52,139 nucleotides of DNA from assembly GCA_002787405.1 (NCBI GenBank), contig PCWQ01000006.1, positions 1 to 52,139 of the forward strand. The letters run 5' to 3'. The notes below the pieces were generated by a model that ran no database searches, had not been told where the DNA came from, and saw only the letters and a list, made by a program, of their open reading frames with translations. Positions within the stretch are counted from its first letter, which is position 1, and every line of letters starts with the position of its first letter. The position numbers and the translations under genes were made by a program. Shown here in pieces: positions 16,621 through 26,979 of the stretch. This stretch comes from Candidatus Komeilibacteria bacterium CG11_big_fil_rev_8_21_14_0_20_36_20. Lineage in GTDB: Bacteria; Patescibacteriota; Patescibacteriia; UBA1558; GWA2-36-10.

Positions 16621-19427
16621 GCACAAATATTACACACCTTTTATTAATCTTAATATCTCTTTTAAACTTATTTTTGAGTTTTTTAGTTTGGATCAAAAAT
16701 AAAAAATCTCCATCTAATATTTGGTATAGCATGGTAGTATTAGGAGGTTCTTTGTGGGCGTTTGGTCTATTTGGGTTTTTATATGTTGATAGTTTAACAG
16801 TAGCTTTAAATTGGGCTCGTTTTTATTATATTGTAGCCGCTATTATAGCTTATTGTTTTTTACATTTTGCTATATATTTTCCGTTTAAAATACATAGTGA
16901 CACTAACATATTAAAGATATTAACTCTTGCGCCAGTGATTATTATTATCTATTTTCTTTTTTTTACAGATTTACATTTAAGTAAAATATCACTAGTAGAT
17001 TGGGGTAAGGATGTAACTCTAGGAAAGGCTTATATTTTTTATGTAGCATATTTTACAGTTTATATTATCATTTCATTTGTTATATGGTCTAAAAAATATA
17101 AAATAGCTGATAAGATAGATCGTCTAAGATTGAAATATGTTTTTATAGGCACAGGAACAACTTTAATATTTGGTTCTTTTTTTAATTTATTTTTACCCAT
17201 ATTTAATTATAGGTATGTTTGGGTAGGACCATTTTTTACAATATTGATGATTGGTTTTATCTTCTACGCCATTGTTCGTTACCGCCTCATGAACATCCGT
17301 GTTATTATTGCTCGTAGTATTCTTTATGCTATTTTGGTCGGTACTGTATCTAGCGCTTTTGCTTTATCAGTCGTAGTAGTTGGTAATTTGATTGGCGGCA
17401 ATACCAGAACCAGCAAGATGATTACCTTTATTATTGACGCTATTATTGTGGTTTTGTTTTTGGATCCGGTTAAACGTACTTGGGCTAGGGTCACGGATCG
17501 TATTTTTTATAAGGATAAGATAGATTATCAGCTGGTTTTGCAGGAAGTCAGCCAGATTTTAGCCAGGGAAATTGATTTGCAAAAACTTTTGCCCAAGACG
17601 GCCGCTCTTTTGACTGAAAAAATAAAAATAAAAAGTATCTCTGTTCTGGCACCGATTGGTAATAAGTTTGTGCCCATTGTTGAAGATGATGATCATAGCA
17701 ATAAACAATATCAGCCCAGTGAAAATTTTATTAACTATGTTCAAAACCATCAAGGTATTATGATTGTGGAAGAGTTAATACGCCTGCAGGACTCGTTAGA
17801 TCATAAAAGTTTGAGATATCGGGAACTGGATGGGTTTATTAAAGAAGCCGAGTCTTGGAAAATTGAAATGGTGGTGCCGGTCAGTGAAGAAGGGGATTTA
17901 ACAGCTGTTTTTCTCTGTTCAACTAAAAGCTCAGGCGATTTATACAGCCAGGATGATATTAACTTCTTTAAGGTTTTAGCCCCTCAGGTTTCCAATGCTA
18001 TTGAAAAATCAGAATTATACGAGGAAGTAGAGGAATTTAACCGAGAATTACAGGCCAAGGTGGAAGCCCGCACCAAGAGCTTGCAGGAGGTCAACATGGC
18101 TTTGGAGGAACGAAACAAATTTTTGACTACCATGCAGGTGGTGATTAATATGGTCAGCCGCACCATGGATTTAAAGAAAATAACTCAGATGATTGCCGAC
18201 AGCATCGCTAATGAATTGGGTTATGTCGGTGGCATTTTAAGTTTTGTGGATTTTGATAAAAAAGTGTTGCTAGTTGGCGCTATTACCCAGAATAAAATGA
18301 CGATTGAGGCCCTGGGTTTGCTTCAGAAAAAAGTCTGGGAATATAATACTCCTTTACAGGAGGATTATAATTTGGCGACCCAAACTGTTCTGTCCGGCAA
18401 AATAAATTTTTCCGACAGAATGTCCGATTTTCTCTCGCCGCCAGTGGAAAAGGAGAGTATTGATAAAATTCAGAAGAAATTAGGAATTCAGACCGTCGTG
18501 GGCGTGCCGATTTTTTCGGAAAATAAAATTATCGGTATTATTCGTTTTCTGTTAGCGGTTAAGCGGGATAAAATTTTTTCTTTGGATATTGAAACTATGA
18601 CCGCTTTAACCAACGAAGTCGGCATTGTTTGGCGTAATTTGCGTTTATACGAAAATCTTCAGAAAGCCAATCGAGATATGCAGGAAGCCAATATTCACTT
18701 GCGGGCTTTGGACAAGGCCAAATCCGAGTTTTTATCCATTGCTTCCCATCAATTGCGCACGCCAATTTCAGCGATCAAGGGCTATTTGGCGATGATGCTG
18801 GATGGTGATTTCGGCAAAGTAAGTCCGAAAATTAAAAATGTGCTCAAGGATTTATTTGAAAGTTCGGCTCGTTTAGCTCGTCTGATTAATGTCTTTTTGA
18901 ATGTTTCTCGCATTGAATCAGGACGTTTCAAATTAGATAAAAAGCCGATTCAAATTAATGATTTGATTGAGAGCGTCATTATTGAGTTAAAAAATCAGGC
19001 CATCAAGAAAGAGTTGAAATTAACCTATCATCAGCCGGTTAAAAAGATTCCGTTAGTTTTTGCTGACAGCGACAAACTGCGGGAAGTCATTCTTAATTTA
19101 GTGGATAACGCCATCAAATATACTCTGAAGGGTTCTATTGATATCTATATTAAACACGACAAACATGAATTAAGTTTTATATCCAAAGATACTGGTATTG
19201 GAATTGACCCGAGTGAGGGTAGAACTTTATTTAGAAAATTTGTGCGGGGCACTGGCGTTGCCCAAATTCATACTGGTGGTTCGGGTTTAGGTTTGTTTAT
19301 TGCGCAAAAAATTATTAAAGAGCACGGCGGCCGGATTTGGGCTGAGAGTAAAGGCAAAGAAAAAGGTAGTGTTTTCCGTTTTGTCATTCCTTTGTACGAC
19401 GGCCAGGATAAACGAGTTGAAAAATAA
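16617..19427 (+). CDS. 7TM-GAF sensor histidine kinase
   Basis: 936 aa; 7TM N-terminus, GAF-like regions, H-box ASHQLRTPISAIKGYL, N-box NLVDNAIKYT, G-boxes DTGIGI and GGSGLGLFIA. Confidence 0.9.
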   Translation: MSTNITHLLLILISLLNLFLSFLVWIKNKKSPSNIWYSMVVLGGSLWAFGLFGFLYVDSLTVALNWARFYYIVAAIIAYCFLHFAIYFPFKIHSDTNILKILTLAPVIIIIYFLFFTDLHLSKISLVDWGKDVTLGKAYIFYVAYFTVYIIISFVIWSKKYKIADKIDRLRLKYVFIGTGTTLIFGSFFNLFLPIFNYRYVWVGPFFTILMIGFIFYAIVRYRLMNIRVIIARSILYAILVGTVSSAFALSVVVVGNLIGGNTRTSKMITFIIDAIIVVLFLDPVKRTWARVTDRIFYKDKIDYQLVLQEVSQILAREIDLQKLLPKTAALLTEKIKIKSISVLAPIGNKFVPIVEDDDHSNKQYQPSENFINYVQNHQGIMIVEELIRLQDSLDHKSLRYRELDGFIKEAESWKIEMVVPVSEEGDLTAVFLCSTKSSGDLYSQDDINFFKVLAPQVSNAIEKSELYEEVEEFNRELQAKVEARTKSLQEVNMALEERNKFLTTMQVVINMVSRTMDLKKITQMIADSIANELGYVGGILSFVDFDKKVLLVGAITQNKMTIEALGLLQKKVWEYNTPLQEDYNLATQTVLSGKINFSDRMSDFLSPPVEKESIDKIQKKLGIQTVVGVPIFSENKIIGIIRFLLAVKRDKIFSLDIETMTALTNEVGIVWRNLRLYENLQKANRDMQEANIHLRALDKAKSEFLSIASHQLRTPISAIKGYLAMMLDGDFGKVSPKIKNVLKDLFESSARLARLINVFLNVSRIESGRFKLDKKPIQINDLIESVIIELKNQAIKKELKLTYHQPVKKIPLVFADSDKLREVILNLVDNAIKYTLKGSIDIYIKHDKHELSFISKDTGIGIDPSEGRTLFRKFVRGTGVAQIHTGGSGLGLFIAQKIIKEHGGRIWAESKGKEKGSVFRFVIPLYDGQDKRVEK

Positions 19428-19540
19428 TTATCATCTTATATTTTAATGAAGCAAATTGTGATTAAAGAGGGTGTTTTTTTGACTTTAAAAAACATGGAGA
19501 AAGTGGTATAATAACCCTAAGATTAATAAAGGTTTTTATT

Positions 19541-19903
19541 ATGAAAACTAGTTATTCATTTATCTTTTTTATTCTTATTTTTCTGATCGTGGCTGCTATT
19601 TTTTTAATTTTAAATAAAGAGACAGCTGGTCAGGAAAAAACTTTGCGCCAGACGTTGGGCTGTTATTTCGGTCCAATAGCTGATTCGGTTTTGGACCTAA
19701 GAGCTGATACCACTTTAGTAGGTGCTTTTATCAGTTTTAGGGAAGTGCCTTTACCTGATGAAACTAGAAAAGAGCTGGATGATTTGAATATTGTCCTTGA
19801 TGAGAGAACTTGGATCTTTGATTATGTTCTGGGGGAGATTCCTATTGATAGCTTATGCCCTTTGGCTGAAGATAAATCAGTCAAATCAATTTTCATTCCT
19901 TAA
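19541..19903 (+). CDS. Small exported/membrane-anchored hypothetical protein
   Basis: N-terminal TM then ~90-aa soluble domain; extended -10 TGGTATAAT at 19504-19512. Confidence 0.55.
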   Translation: MKTSYSFIFFILIFLIVAAIFLILNKETAGQEKTLRQTLGCYFGPIADSVLDLRADTTLVGAFISFREVPLPDETRKELDDLNIVLDERTWIFDYVLGEIPIDSLCPLAEDKSVKSIFIP

Positions 19904-19908
19904 TTTTT

Positions 19909-21132
19909 ATGAAACTAAAAAGCATTAAGAAAGCCAAATTTTTACGCGGCCAAAAGGTTTTAATGCGGGTGGCTTATGATATTACTTTAGCTAAAAAAGG
20001 AAAGAGTTGGATAGCACCTGATAACCGTCGCCTAGTAGCTACCTTGCCGACAATTAAATATCTACTCAAGCAAGGGGTAGGTATAGTTTTTCTTTCTTGG
20101 CTAAAAAGACCTGACGGCAAGGTGATGGATAAATATCGGATGGATCCGGTAGCTAAAGAATTGAGCCGTTTGCTCAAGAAGCCGGTTGATAAAGTCAACG
20201 ATTGTGTAGGTTTAGCCGTCAGAAGTAGAATTAAAAAACTAAAGTCGGGAGATTTGCTGATGTTGGAAAATGTCAGGTTTCATCCCGAGGAAATGACCAG
20301 CAACAGCCGGTTTGCCAAAGAATTGACCCAAGGGTTGGATTTAATTTGTTTTGATGCCTGGGCCCAGATTCATCGAATCCATGCTTCCACGCTGGGTATT
20401 TTAAAATATCTGCCGGCCTATAGTGGGTTTTTGTTGGATAAAGAAATAAATAATTTGGAAAAAATCACTAAACATCCTAAAAAACCACTGACTATTATTT
20501 TGGGAGGAGCTAAAATTTCCGACAAAGTTAATGTCTTACAATCATTAGCTCAGCAAGCTGATCAGATTTTAATTGGTGGAGGGTTGGCTAATGTTTTTTT
20601 AAAAGCGCAAGGGGTTGAGATTGGCCGGTCGTATTTGGAGGATGTTTTTGTTGACCAGGCCAAAAGAAAAAAAATTAATCCGGTCAAAGCAGCCAAAAAT
20701 ATTCTGAAGCAGCATAAAAATATTGTTTTGCCTCTGGATTTGCTGGTCGCCAAGCAGATGAACCAGCGAGCCAAACCTCGGTTGATTAATTTAACCAAAG
20801 GAGAACAGATAGAAAAAAATGAGATGTTTTTGGATATTGGCCCTCAAACAATCAAATATTACTCGGAGATTATTAAAAAATCCAGGACAATTTTATGGAA
20901 TGGACCACTAGGAGTTTTTGAAATAAGTCAGTTTGAGTTGGGCACTAAGAAGATCGCCCGAGCTGTTGCTAGCGCTAAAGCTATAACTGTCATTGGCGGA
21001 GGAGATACTGAGGAAGTAGTTAAAAAATACAAATTAGAAGGAAAATTTGATCATGTTTCTACTGGCGGAGGAGCAATGCTGGATTTTCTGGCAGGCCAGA
21101 AATTACCGGTTTTAGATAAATTGAAAGAATAG
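19909..21132 (+). CDS. pgk: Phosphoglycerate kinase, divergent
   Basis: LENVRFHPEE; LGGAKISDK; ILWNGPLGVFE; VIGGGDTEEVV; STGGGAMLDFL. Confidence 0.9.
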   Translation: MKLKSIKKAKFLRGQKVLMRVAYDITLAKKGKSWIAPDNRRLVATLPTIKYLLKQGVGIVFLSWLKRPDGKVMDKYRMDPVAKELSRLLKKPVDKVNDCVGLAVRSRIKKLKSGDLLMLENVRFHPEEMTSNSRFAKELTQGLDLICFDAWAQIHRIHASTLGILKYLPAYSGFLLDKEINNLEKITKHPKKPLTIILGGAKISDKVNVLQSLAQQADQILIGGGLANVFLKAQGVEIGRSYLEDVFVDQAKRKKINPVKAAKNILKQHKNIVLPLDLLVAKQMNQRAKPRLINLTKGEQIEKNEMFLDIGPQTIKYYSEIIKKSRTILWNGPLGVFEISQFELGTKKIARAVASAKAITVIGGGDTEEVVKKYKLEGKFDHVSTGGGAMLDFLAGQKLPVLDKLKE

Positions 21133-21202
21133 TAATTTTTAATATTAATAAAGAAAAGCAATATGTCATTTTTAAATAAAAAGGGAATATTATAAGCCGA
21201 TT

Positions 21203-22474
21203 ATGCCAAGTAAAATAAAAAAAATAAGCGCTTTAGAAATTTTAGACTCTCGTGGCAATCCGACAATAGAGGTTACGGTTGAGTTAACTAATAAAATGAC
21301 CGCCACGGCGGCCGTGCCTTCCGGCGCTTCTACTGGTCGCTTTGAGGCCTGTGAATTACGAGATAATAATCGATTTCGTTACCAGGGTAAAGGAGTATTA
21401 AAGGCCGTAGAAAACGTTAATAAGATTTTAAATAAAGAATTAAACGGTCTACAAACCACGGAACAAAAGAAGATTGACGAATTGATGATAGAAATAGACG
21501 GCACCAAAAATAAGAGCCGTTTAGGAGCTAATGCTATTTTAGGTGTTTCTTTGGCAGTGGCCAAGGCGGCTGCTCAGATAACTGGTTTGCCTTTGTATGA
21601 ATATTTACGCAATTTGTATGAGCCAAAGTTAAAAAAATTTAATTTGCCCACCCCAGTAGTAAATGTTATTAATGGCGGCCGGCACGCTGATACTAATATC
21701 AATCTTCAGGAATTTTGGATAGCGCCCATCAGAGCCGAGACTTTTGCCGATAAATTAAGGCAAGCTAGCGAAATCTTTCACAAATTAGGAGACTTGCTTC
21801 AGGCCACCGGTCTGGATACGGATTTAGGCAATGAAGGCGGCTATGCGCCTGATTTCAAATCACATCATCAGGTTTTGGGTTTCTTGCAGCAGGCCGTGGA
21901 AAATAGTGGTTATAAGCCCGGTCAAGACATTGTTTTTGGTCTTGATGCCGGTGCTTCAGAATTATACAATGAGACCAAGGGGATTTATAAACTTGATTTA
22001 GAGCAGGAAGAATTTCAAGCCGAGGAGTTGATGGATTATTATTTGGATTTGATGGCCATTTATCCTTTGCAGTTTTTGGAAGATCCTTTTGCCGAAGATG
22101 ATTGGCCGGCTTGGCAGCAGTTTACCAAGGATCAATACGTTGTTTCCCATCAGATTAAAGTGATCGGTGATGATTTATTTGTGACTAAAGAGGAGAGATT
22201 AAAAAAGGGGATTGATTTGAGCGCAGCTAATGCTATTATTATTAAGCCGAATCAAGTGGGTACTCTAACCGAAACTTTAGCTACTGTTCGCTTGGCTCAG
22301 CAAAATAAATATAAAATTATTGTTTCACATCGCAGCGGTGAGACATCTGATACAACTATTGCCGATTTAGCGGTGGCTGTTGATGCGGAATATATTAAGA
22401 CTGGTTCTACGGCGCGAGGAGAGAGGATTGCCAAGTATAACCGTTTGTTAAACATTGAAGAAAAAATTAAATGA
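21203..22474 (+). CDS. eno: Enolase
   Basis: EILDSRGNPTIEV; VPSGASTGRFEA; LEDPFAEDDW; SHRSGETSD. Confidence 0.97.
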   Translation: MPSKIKKISALEILDSRGNPTIEVTVELTNKMTATAAVPSGASTGRFEACELRDNNRFRYQGKGVLKAVENVNKILNKELNGLQTTEQKKIDELMIEIDGTKNKSRLGANAILGVSLAVAKAAAQITGLPLYEYLRNLYEPKLKKFNLPTPVVNVINGGRHADTNINLQEFWIAPIRAETFADKLRQASEIFHKLGDLLQATGLDTDLGNEGGYAPDFKSHHQVLGFLQQAVENSGYKPGQDIVFGLDAGASELYNETKGIYKLDLEQEEFQAEELMDYYLDLMAIYPLQFLEDPFAEDDWPAWQQFTKDQYVVSHQIKVIGDDLFVTKEERLKKGIDLSAANAIIIKPNQVGTLTETLATVRLAQQNKYKIIVSHRSGETSDTTIADLAVAVDAEYIKTGSTARGERIAKYNRLLNIEEKIK

Positions 22475-24105
22475 CAATAAAGAAAAAAACTACCCGCCCG
22501 TCACCTAAGGTCATTCAGCGAGATGTTGCGGATAAAGAAAAAGTTATAAAAAAAGGACATTTGCCTTTAGTTTTGATTATTTTGGATGGTTGGGGTTTGA
22601 GTAAAATTAAGGAAGGTAACGCCATTGCTTTGGCTAAAACGCCGATTATGGATGGCTTGTATAAGAAATATCCTAATACTCAACTGGGCGCTTTTGGGCG
22701 GCATGTTGGTCTATCGGCTGATCAGCCCGGTAATTCTGAAGCAGGGCATATGAATATTGGAGCTGGTCGGGTAGTTGAACAGGATACGATGGTAATTTCT
22801 CGGAGTATTAGTAATGGCACGTTTTTTAAAAATCCAGCTTTTTTGCAGGCAGCCCAGCATGCTATTAAAAATAATTCCGATATTCATTTGATGGGTTTAT
22901 TGTCTGATGGTCGTAGCCCTCATTCTGATAACGACCACTTGATAGCTTTAATTAACTTTTTCCTTTCCAAAACCAAACAAAATATTTTTATCCATCTTTT
23001 TACGGATGGACGCGACAGCGCCATGTTTACGGCTTTGAAAATTTTAAACAGGAATAAAATTATTTTTAATAATCAGCGGGTAAAAATTGCCAGTGTCATG
23101 GGTCGGTTTTATGCCATGGATCGTCGGCGTGCTTGGAGCCGTACCCAGAAAGCGTACGAAGCCATGGTCTTAGGTAAGGGCTTGGCTGTGCCCAACGCTA
23201 TTGAAGCAATTAATCAGGCCTATAATCGTGGAGAGAGCGATGAATTTATTCCACCTTCTATTATAGTTAACGAAAAGAAAAAACCAGTGGGAATGATTGC
23301 TTGTAATGATGCAGTTGTCTTCTTTAATTTAAGATCTGACCGTGCTAGACAACTGTGCAAATCTTTTGTACAGAAAAATTTTATTAAAGATAATCCAGGC
23401 GCTTTTAAAAGAACTAAGATGGTAGATAATCTGCTCTTTGTAGCTTTGACTGATTTTGGTCCAGATCTAGATAATATTATCACCGCTTATCCAGGTATTG
23501 ATGTACCCGACACTTTAGTTCATACTTTGCGAGATTGGCGGCAAGTTTATATTGCTGAAACAGAGAAGTATGCTCATATGACTTATTTTTTTAATGGTGG
23601 CTATGATCATCCAGTAGCTGGAGAGACTCGAATTAATATTCCGTCGGTGGAGGTTGACTCTTATGACAAGAAGCCGGCGATGAGCACCAGAGCTGTTATG
23701 CAACAGGTGTTGGATTATATTAAAGATGATCGGTTTGATTTTGTGGCTATCAATTTTGCCAGTCCGGACATGATCGGTCATACTGGTAATTTAGAAGCGG
23801 CTGTCAAAGCAGTGCAAATTGTTGATCAAGCGGTGGGGCGTATCGTCAAAGCAGTTTTATCCAGACAGGGGACGGTGCTAATTACTGCTGATCACGGCAA
23901 TGTCGAAGAAATGATTAATGTTGAGACTGGCGAAATTATCACTCGACACTCCAGTAATTTTGTTCCTTTTGTCATGGTTAGTCGTCATCATAATTTTAAA
24001 TTAAAAAAGAATGGAGAATTGGCTAATATTGCTCCGACGATTCTGGATTTGTTTCAAATCAACAAACCTTCTTCAATGAGCAGCCAGTCTTTAATTGATC
24101 AATAA
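22471..24105 (+). CDS. gpmI: 2,3-bisphosphoglycerate-independent phosphoglycerate mutase, copy 1
   Basis: LIILDGWGLS; GNSEAGHMNIGAGRVV; TADHGNVEEM. Confidence 0.92.
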   Translation: MTIKKKTTRPSPKVIQRDVADKEKVIKKGHLPLVLIILDGWGLSKIKEGNAIALAKTPIMDGLYKKYPNTQLGAFGRHVGLSADQPGNSEAGHMNIGAGRVVEQDTMVISRSISNGTFFKNPAFLQAAQHAIKNNSDIHLMGLLSDGRSPHSDNDHLIALINFFLSKTKQNIFIHLFTDGRDSAMFTALKILNRNKIIFNNQRVKIASVMGRFYAMDRRRAWSRTQKAYEAMVLGKGLAVPNAIEAINQAYNRGESDEFIPPSIIVNEKKKPVGMIACNDAVVFFNLRSDRARQLCKSFVQKNFIKDNPGAFKRTKMVDNLLFVALTDFGPDLDNIITAYPGIDVPDTLVHTLRDWRQVYIAETEKYAHMTYFFNGGYDHPVAGETRINIPSVEVDSYDKKPAMSTRAVMQQVLDYIKDDRFDFVAINFASPDMIGHTGNLEAAVKAVQIVDQAVGRIVKAVLSRQGTVLITADHGNVEEMINVETGEIITRHSSNFVPFVMVSRHHNFKLKKNGELANIAPTILDLFQINKPSSMSSQSLIDQ

Positions 24106-24117
24106 AGATAAAAATCA

Positions 24118-25695
24118 ATGCGCAGACCTAAACCAGTAGTTTTAATAATTTTAGATGGCTTTGGTATTGCTCCGCCTTCGCGGGCCAATGCTATTTCCAT
24201 GGCTAGAACTCCTAATTTTGATAAATATGCTTCTAATTATCCGGTCATGCCGTTGGCCTCTTCTGGAGAAGCGGTTGGTTTGTCATGGGGCGAGATGGGA
24301 AATTCAGAGGTGGGTCATATTTCACTGGGTTCGGGGCTGATTCCTTATCAGAATTTGCCGCGAATTACTAAAGCCATTGTTGATGGGGATTTTTTTGAAA
24401 ATAAATCATTTCTCAAAGCTTGTCAGTATGCCAAAAAAAATAACAGTTCTTTGCATTTGATAGGTTTGGTTAGTTCCGGAGGAATTCACAGCTACAATGA
24501 GCATCTTTACGCTTTGGTTGAGTTGGCTCATCAACAGAAAGTTGACAAGTTGTATATTCATGCTTTTCTGGATGGTCGTGATACTCCTCACAATAGCGGT
24601 TTGAATTTTATTATTAAATTGCAGGATCATTTGAAAAAAATCGGTTTAGGTAGCATTGCCACTTTGTCTGGTCGTTTTTGGGCCATGGATCGGGATAACC
24701 GCTGGGAGCGAACGGAAAGGGCCTATCAGGCGCTTGTTAATGGTCTATCTGATGAAAAATTTGATGATCCGCTCAAAGCGATTGAGAGCTCTTACAAAAA
24801 AGAAGTTTATGACGAGGAGTTTGCGCCAATCGTTATTACCGATGATTTGGGTAATCCGCGGGGGAAAATTAGTGACGGCGATGCAGTAATTTTTTTCAAT
24901 TTTAGAGGCGATCGAGCTAGGCAATTGACTAAAGCTTTGACTTTACCTGGTTTTGAAAAATTTAAGCGGGAGTATTATCAGAATTTGTTAATGGTTATTA
25001 TGACTGAATACGAAAAAGATTTGCCGGTAGAAGTAGCTTTTCCTCCTTTATCAATTGAAGTTCCTTTAGCTAGTGTTATTTCTAAAGCTGGTTTAAAGCA
25101 ACTGCATATTGCTGAAACAGAGAAATACGCTCATGTTACTTATTTTTTTAACGGCGGACAGGAGAAGATTTTTGCAGGAGAGGAAAGAGCTTTAGTGCCT
25201 TCTCCTTCAATTTCGTCTTATGATCAAAAGCCGGCCATGTCAGCTCGTGAAATAACTAATAAATTAACACAAGCGATTAAAGAGAATTTGTATGATTTTA
25301 TTGTAGTTAATTTTGCCAATCCAGATATGGTTGGGCATACCGGCAATATGGAAGCGACTATTGAATCTGTTGAGATTATTGATCAATTAGTAGGTAATAT
25401 CGTTGATGTGGTTTTATCCTATGATGGAGCAGTTTTAATCACAGCTGATCATGGCAATGCGGAAAATTTGTATGATTTGCAAACCGGCGTGTTAAATAAA
25501 GAGCATACCAATAATTCTGTTCCTTTATTTATTATTGGGCAGGATTTTGCCGGTAAGAGCGTTTTAAGTGGGGCTTCCGATCAAGATTTAAGTCATGTCA
25601 CGCCGGTCGGCGTATTAGCTGATGTCGCTCCCACTATTTTGAAAATAATGGGGCTTAAAAAACCGCCAGAGATGACAGGCAGTTCTTTAATTTAG
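24118..25695 (+). CDS. gpmI: 2,3-bisphosphoglycerate-independent phosphoglycerate mutase, copy 2
   Basis: LIILDGFGIA; GNSEVGHISLGSG; SGRFWAMDRDNRWERTERAY; TADHGNAENL. Confidence 0.92.
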   Translation: MRRPKPVVLIILDGFGIAPPSRANAISMARTPNFDKYASNYPVMPLASSGEAVGLSWGEMGNSEVGHISLGSGLIPYQNLPRITKAIVDGDFFENKSFLKACQYAKKNNSSLHLIGLVSSGGIHSYNEHLYALVELAHQQKVDKLYIHAFLDGRDTPHNSGLNFIIKLQDHLKKIGLGSIATLSGRFWAMDRDNRWERTERAYQALVNGLSDEKFDDPLKAIESSYKKEVYDEEFAPIVITDDLGNPRGKISDGDAVIFFNFRGDRARQLTKALTLPGFEKFKREYYQNLLMVIMTEYEKDLPVEVAFPPLSIEVPLASVISKAGLKQLHIAETEKYAHVTYFFNGGQEKIFAGEERALVPSPSISSYDQKPAMSAREITNKLTQAIKENLYDFIVVNFANPDMVGHTGNMEATIESVEIIDQLVGNIVDVVLSYDGAVLITADHGNAENLYDLQTGVLNKEHTNNSVPLFIIGQDFAGKSVLSGASDQDLSHVTPVGVLADVAPTILKIMGLKKPPEMTGSSLI

Positions 25696-25709
25696 ATATT
25701 TTGTTTTAA

Positions 25710-26159
25710 CTAAGGCAACAACCAGATAATCACAGAAGTCAGAATAATACTTAAGATAATGCCTATTATCACTTCAATATTTTTATGGCCGAATTTTTCG
25801 CCCAGCACGGGGAATTTATATTCTTGCTCATCTGGTAATTCTTTGATAAGTTTGTTGATAGTTTTACTCTGGCTGGTGATTTGTAGGCGGATACCAGAAG
25901 CGTCTCTGATGATTAGTCCTGCCATAATTAAGGCAATGCCAAATTCCGCCGAAGCTAATCCTTTATAGTAGCCAATCACGATGGCTAAAGAGGTGACTAG
26001 TGAAGAATGGCTGGAAGGCATACCGCCATAGCCAGAGATAGCCGCCCAACTAAAACCGTTGTGCTTGATTTCCAGCACGATTTTAATCACTTGATTAATC
26101 AGCATGACTAAGATAGGGATGGCAAAGAATTTGTAGTCGATAATATAGTTTAGTAACAT
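25710..26159 (-). CDS. Divergent PAP2 family protein (YuiD/DUF212-like)
   Basis: GGMPSSHSSLVTSLA; 149 aa membrane protein. Confidence 0.8.
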   Translation of the reverse strand: MLLNYIIDYKFFAIPILVMLINQVIKIVLEIKHNGFSWAAISGYGGMPSSHSSLVTSLAIVIGYYKGLASAEFGIALIMAGLIIRDASGIRLQITSQSKTINKLIKELPDEQEYKFPVLGEKFGHKNIEVIIGIILSIILTSVIIWLLP

Positions 26160-26217
26160 TTAAGATTGAGGATTATTAGTTAATATTATAATTATAGCAA
26201 AAATTAGATAAAATTCA

Positions 26218-26979
26218 ATGAATATTTTTGAGGTTATTTTTTTAAGTGTGGTGCAGGGAATAACTGAATGGTTGCCAATTTCAAGTTCAGGCCATTTAGT
26301 TATCTTTGAAAAATGGCTGAATATCCGGTCCGCTTCTTTGGAATTTGATATTTTTCTTCATTTAGCTAGTTTAGCGGTTTTGTTGATATTTTTTCATAAG
26401 GAGATAAAGCAGATTTTAAGAACATTTTGGGCGGATCTTTCCGGCCAGCCCAAAGAAGATGAACGGAAAAATTGGTGGTGGTATATTATTATTAGTAGTG
26501 TTATAACGGCCATTATTGGTCTGATTTTATACAAACAAATAGATACATTTCGGAACATTTCTTCAGTAGCCAGCTGGCTGTTGGTTACTTCTATTTTATT
26601 GCTAGCCACTAAATTTAGCAAAAGCAAAAGAGAGCTTACTTGGGTTGATGCTATTGTTTTAGGCGTAGTGCAGGGCTTGGCTGTCTTACCGGGGTTATCT
26701 AGAAGTGGGGCGGTAATTGCTGTGGCTCTGATAATGAAGATAAGGAAAAGACAAGCTTTTGATTATGCTTTTCTCCTGGCTATTCCGGCTATTTTGGGTT
26801 CATTCATTTTAACAGTGAAAAGTTTTAATTTTGACTGGTTTTATATTGCTGGTTTTATTACGACTGCCTTTATTAGTTTTTTAGCTCTGGATTGGTTGAA
26901 ACAGATTGTCAGGCATAATCATTTGTATTTATTTTGTATTTATACTTTGATATTAAGTTTAATTATTAAAATATTTTAA
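26218..26979 (+). CDS. uppP: Undecaprenyl-diphosphatase (BacA/UppP)
   Basis: QGITEWLPISSSGHLVI; VLPGLSRSGAVIA. Confidence 0.95.
   Translation: MNIFEVIFLSVVQGITEWLPISSSGHLVIFEKWLNIRSASLEFDIFLHLASLAVLLIFFHKEIKQILRTFWADLSGQPKEDERKNWWWYIIISSVITAIIGLILYKQIDTFRNISSVASWLLVTSILLLATKFSKSKRELTWVDAIVLGVVQGLAVLPGLSRSGAVIAVALIMKIRKRQAFDYAFLLAIPAILGSFILTVKSFNFDWFYIAGFITTAFISFLALDWLKQIVRHNHLYLFCIYTLILSLIIKIF

Noticed and set aside
8142-19427. Integrative or conjugative mobile element
   Set aside because: No integrase, transposase, relaxase or convincing att sites; only an 18-bp repeat and composition shifts.
24155-24889. Short plus-strand ORFs 24155-24340 and 24656-24889 within gpmI copy 2
   Set aside because: Out-of-frame shadows of a strongly conserved gene.
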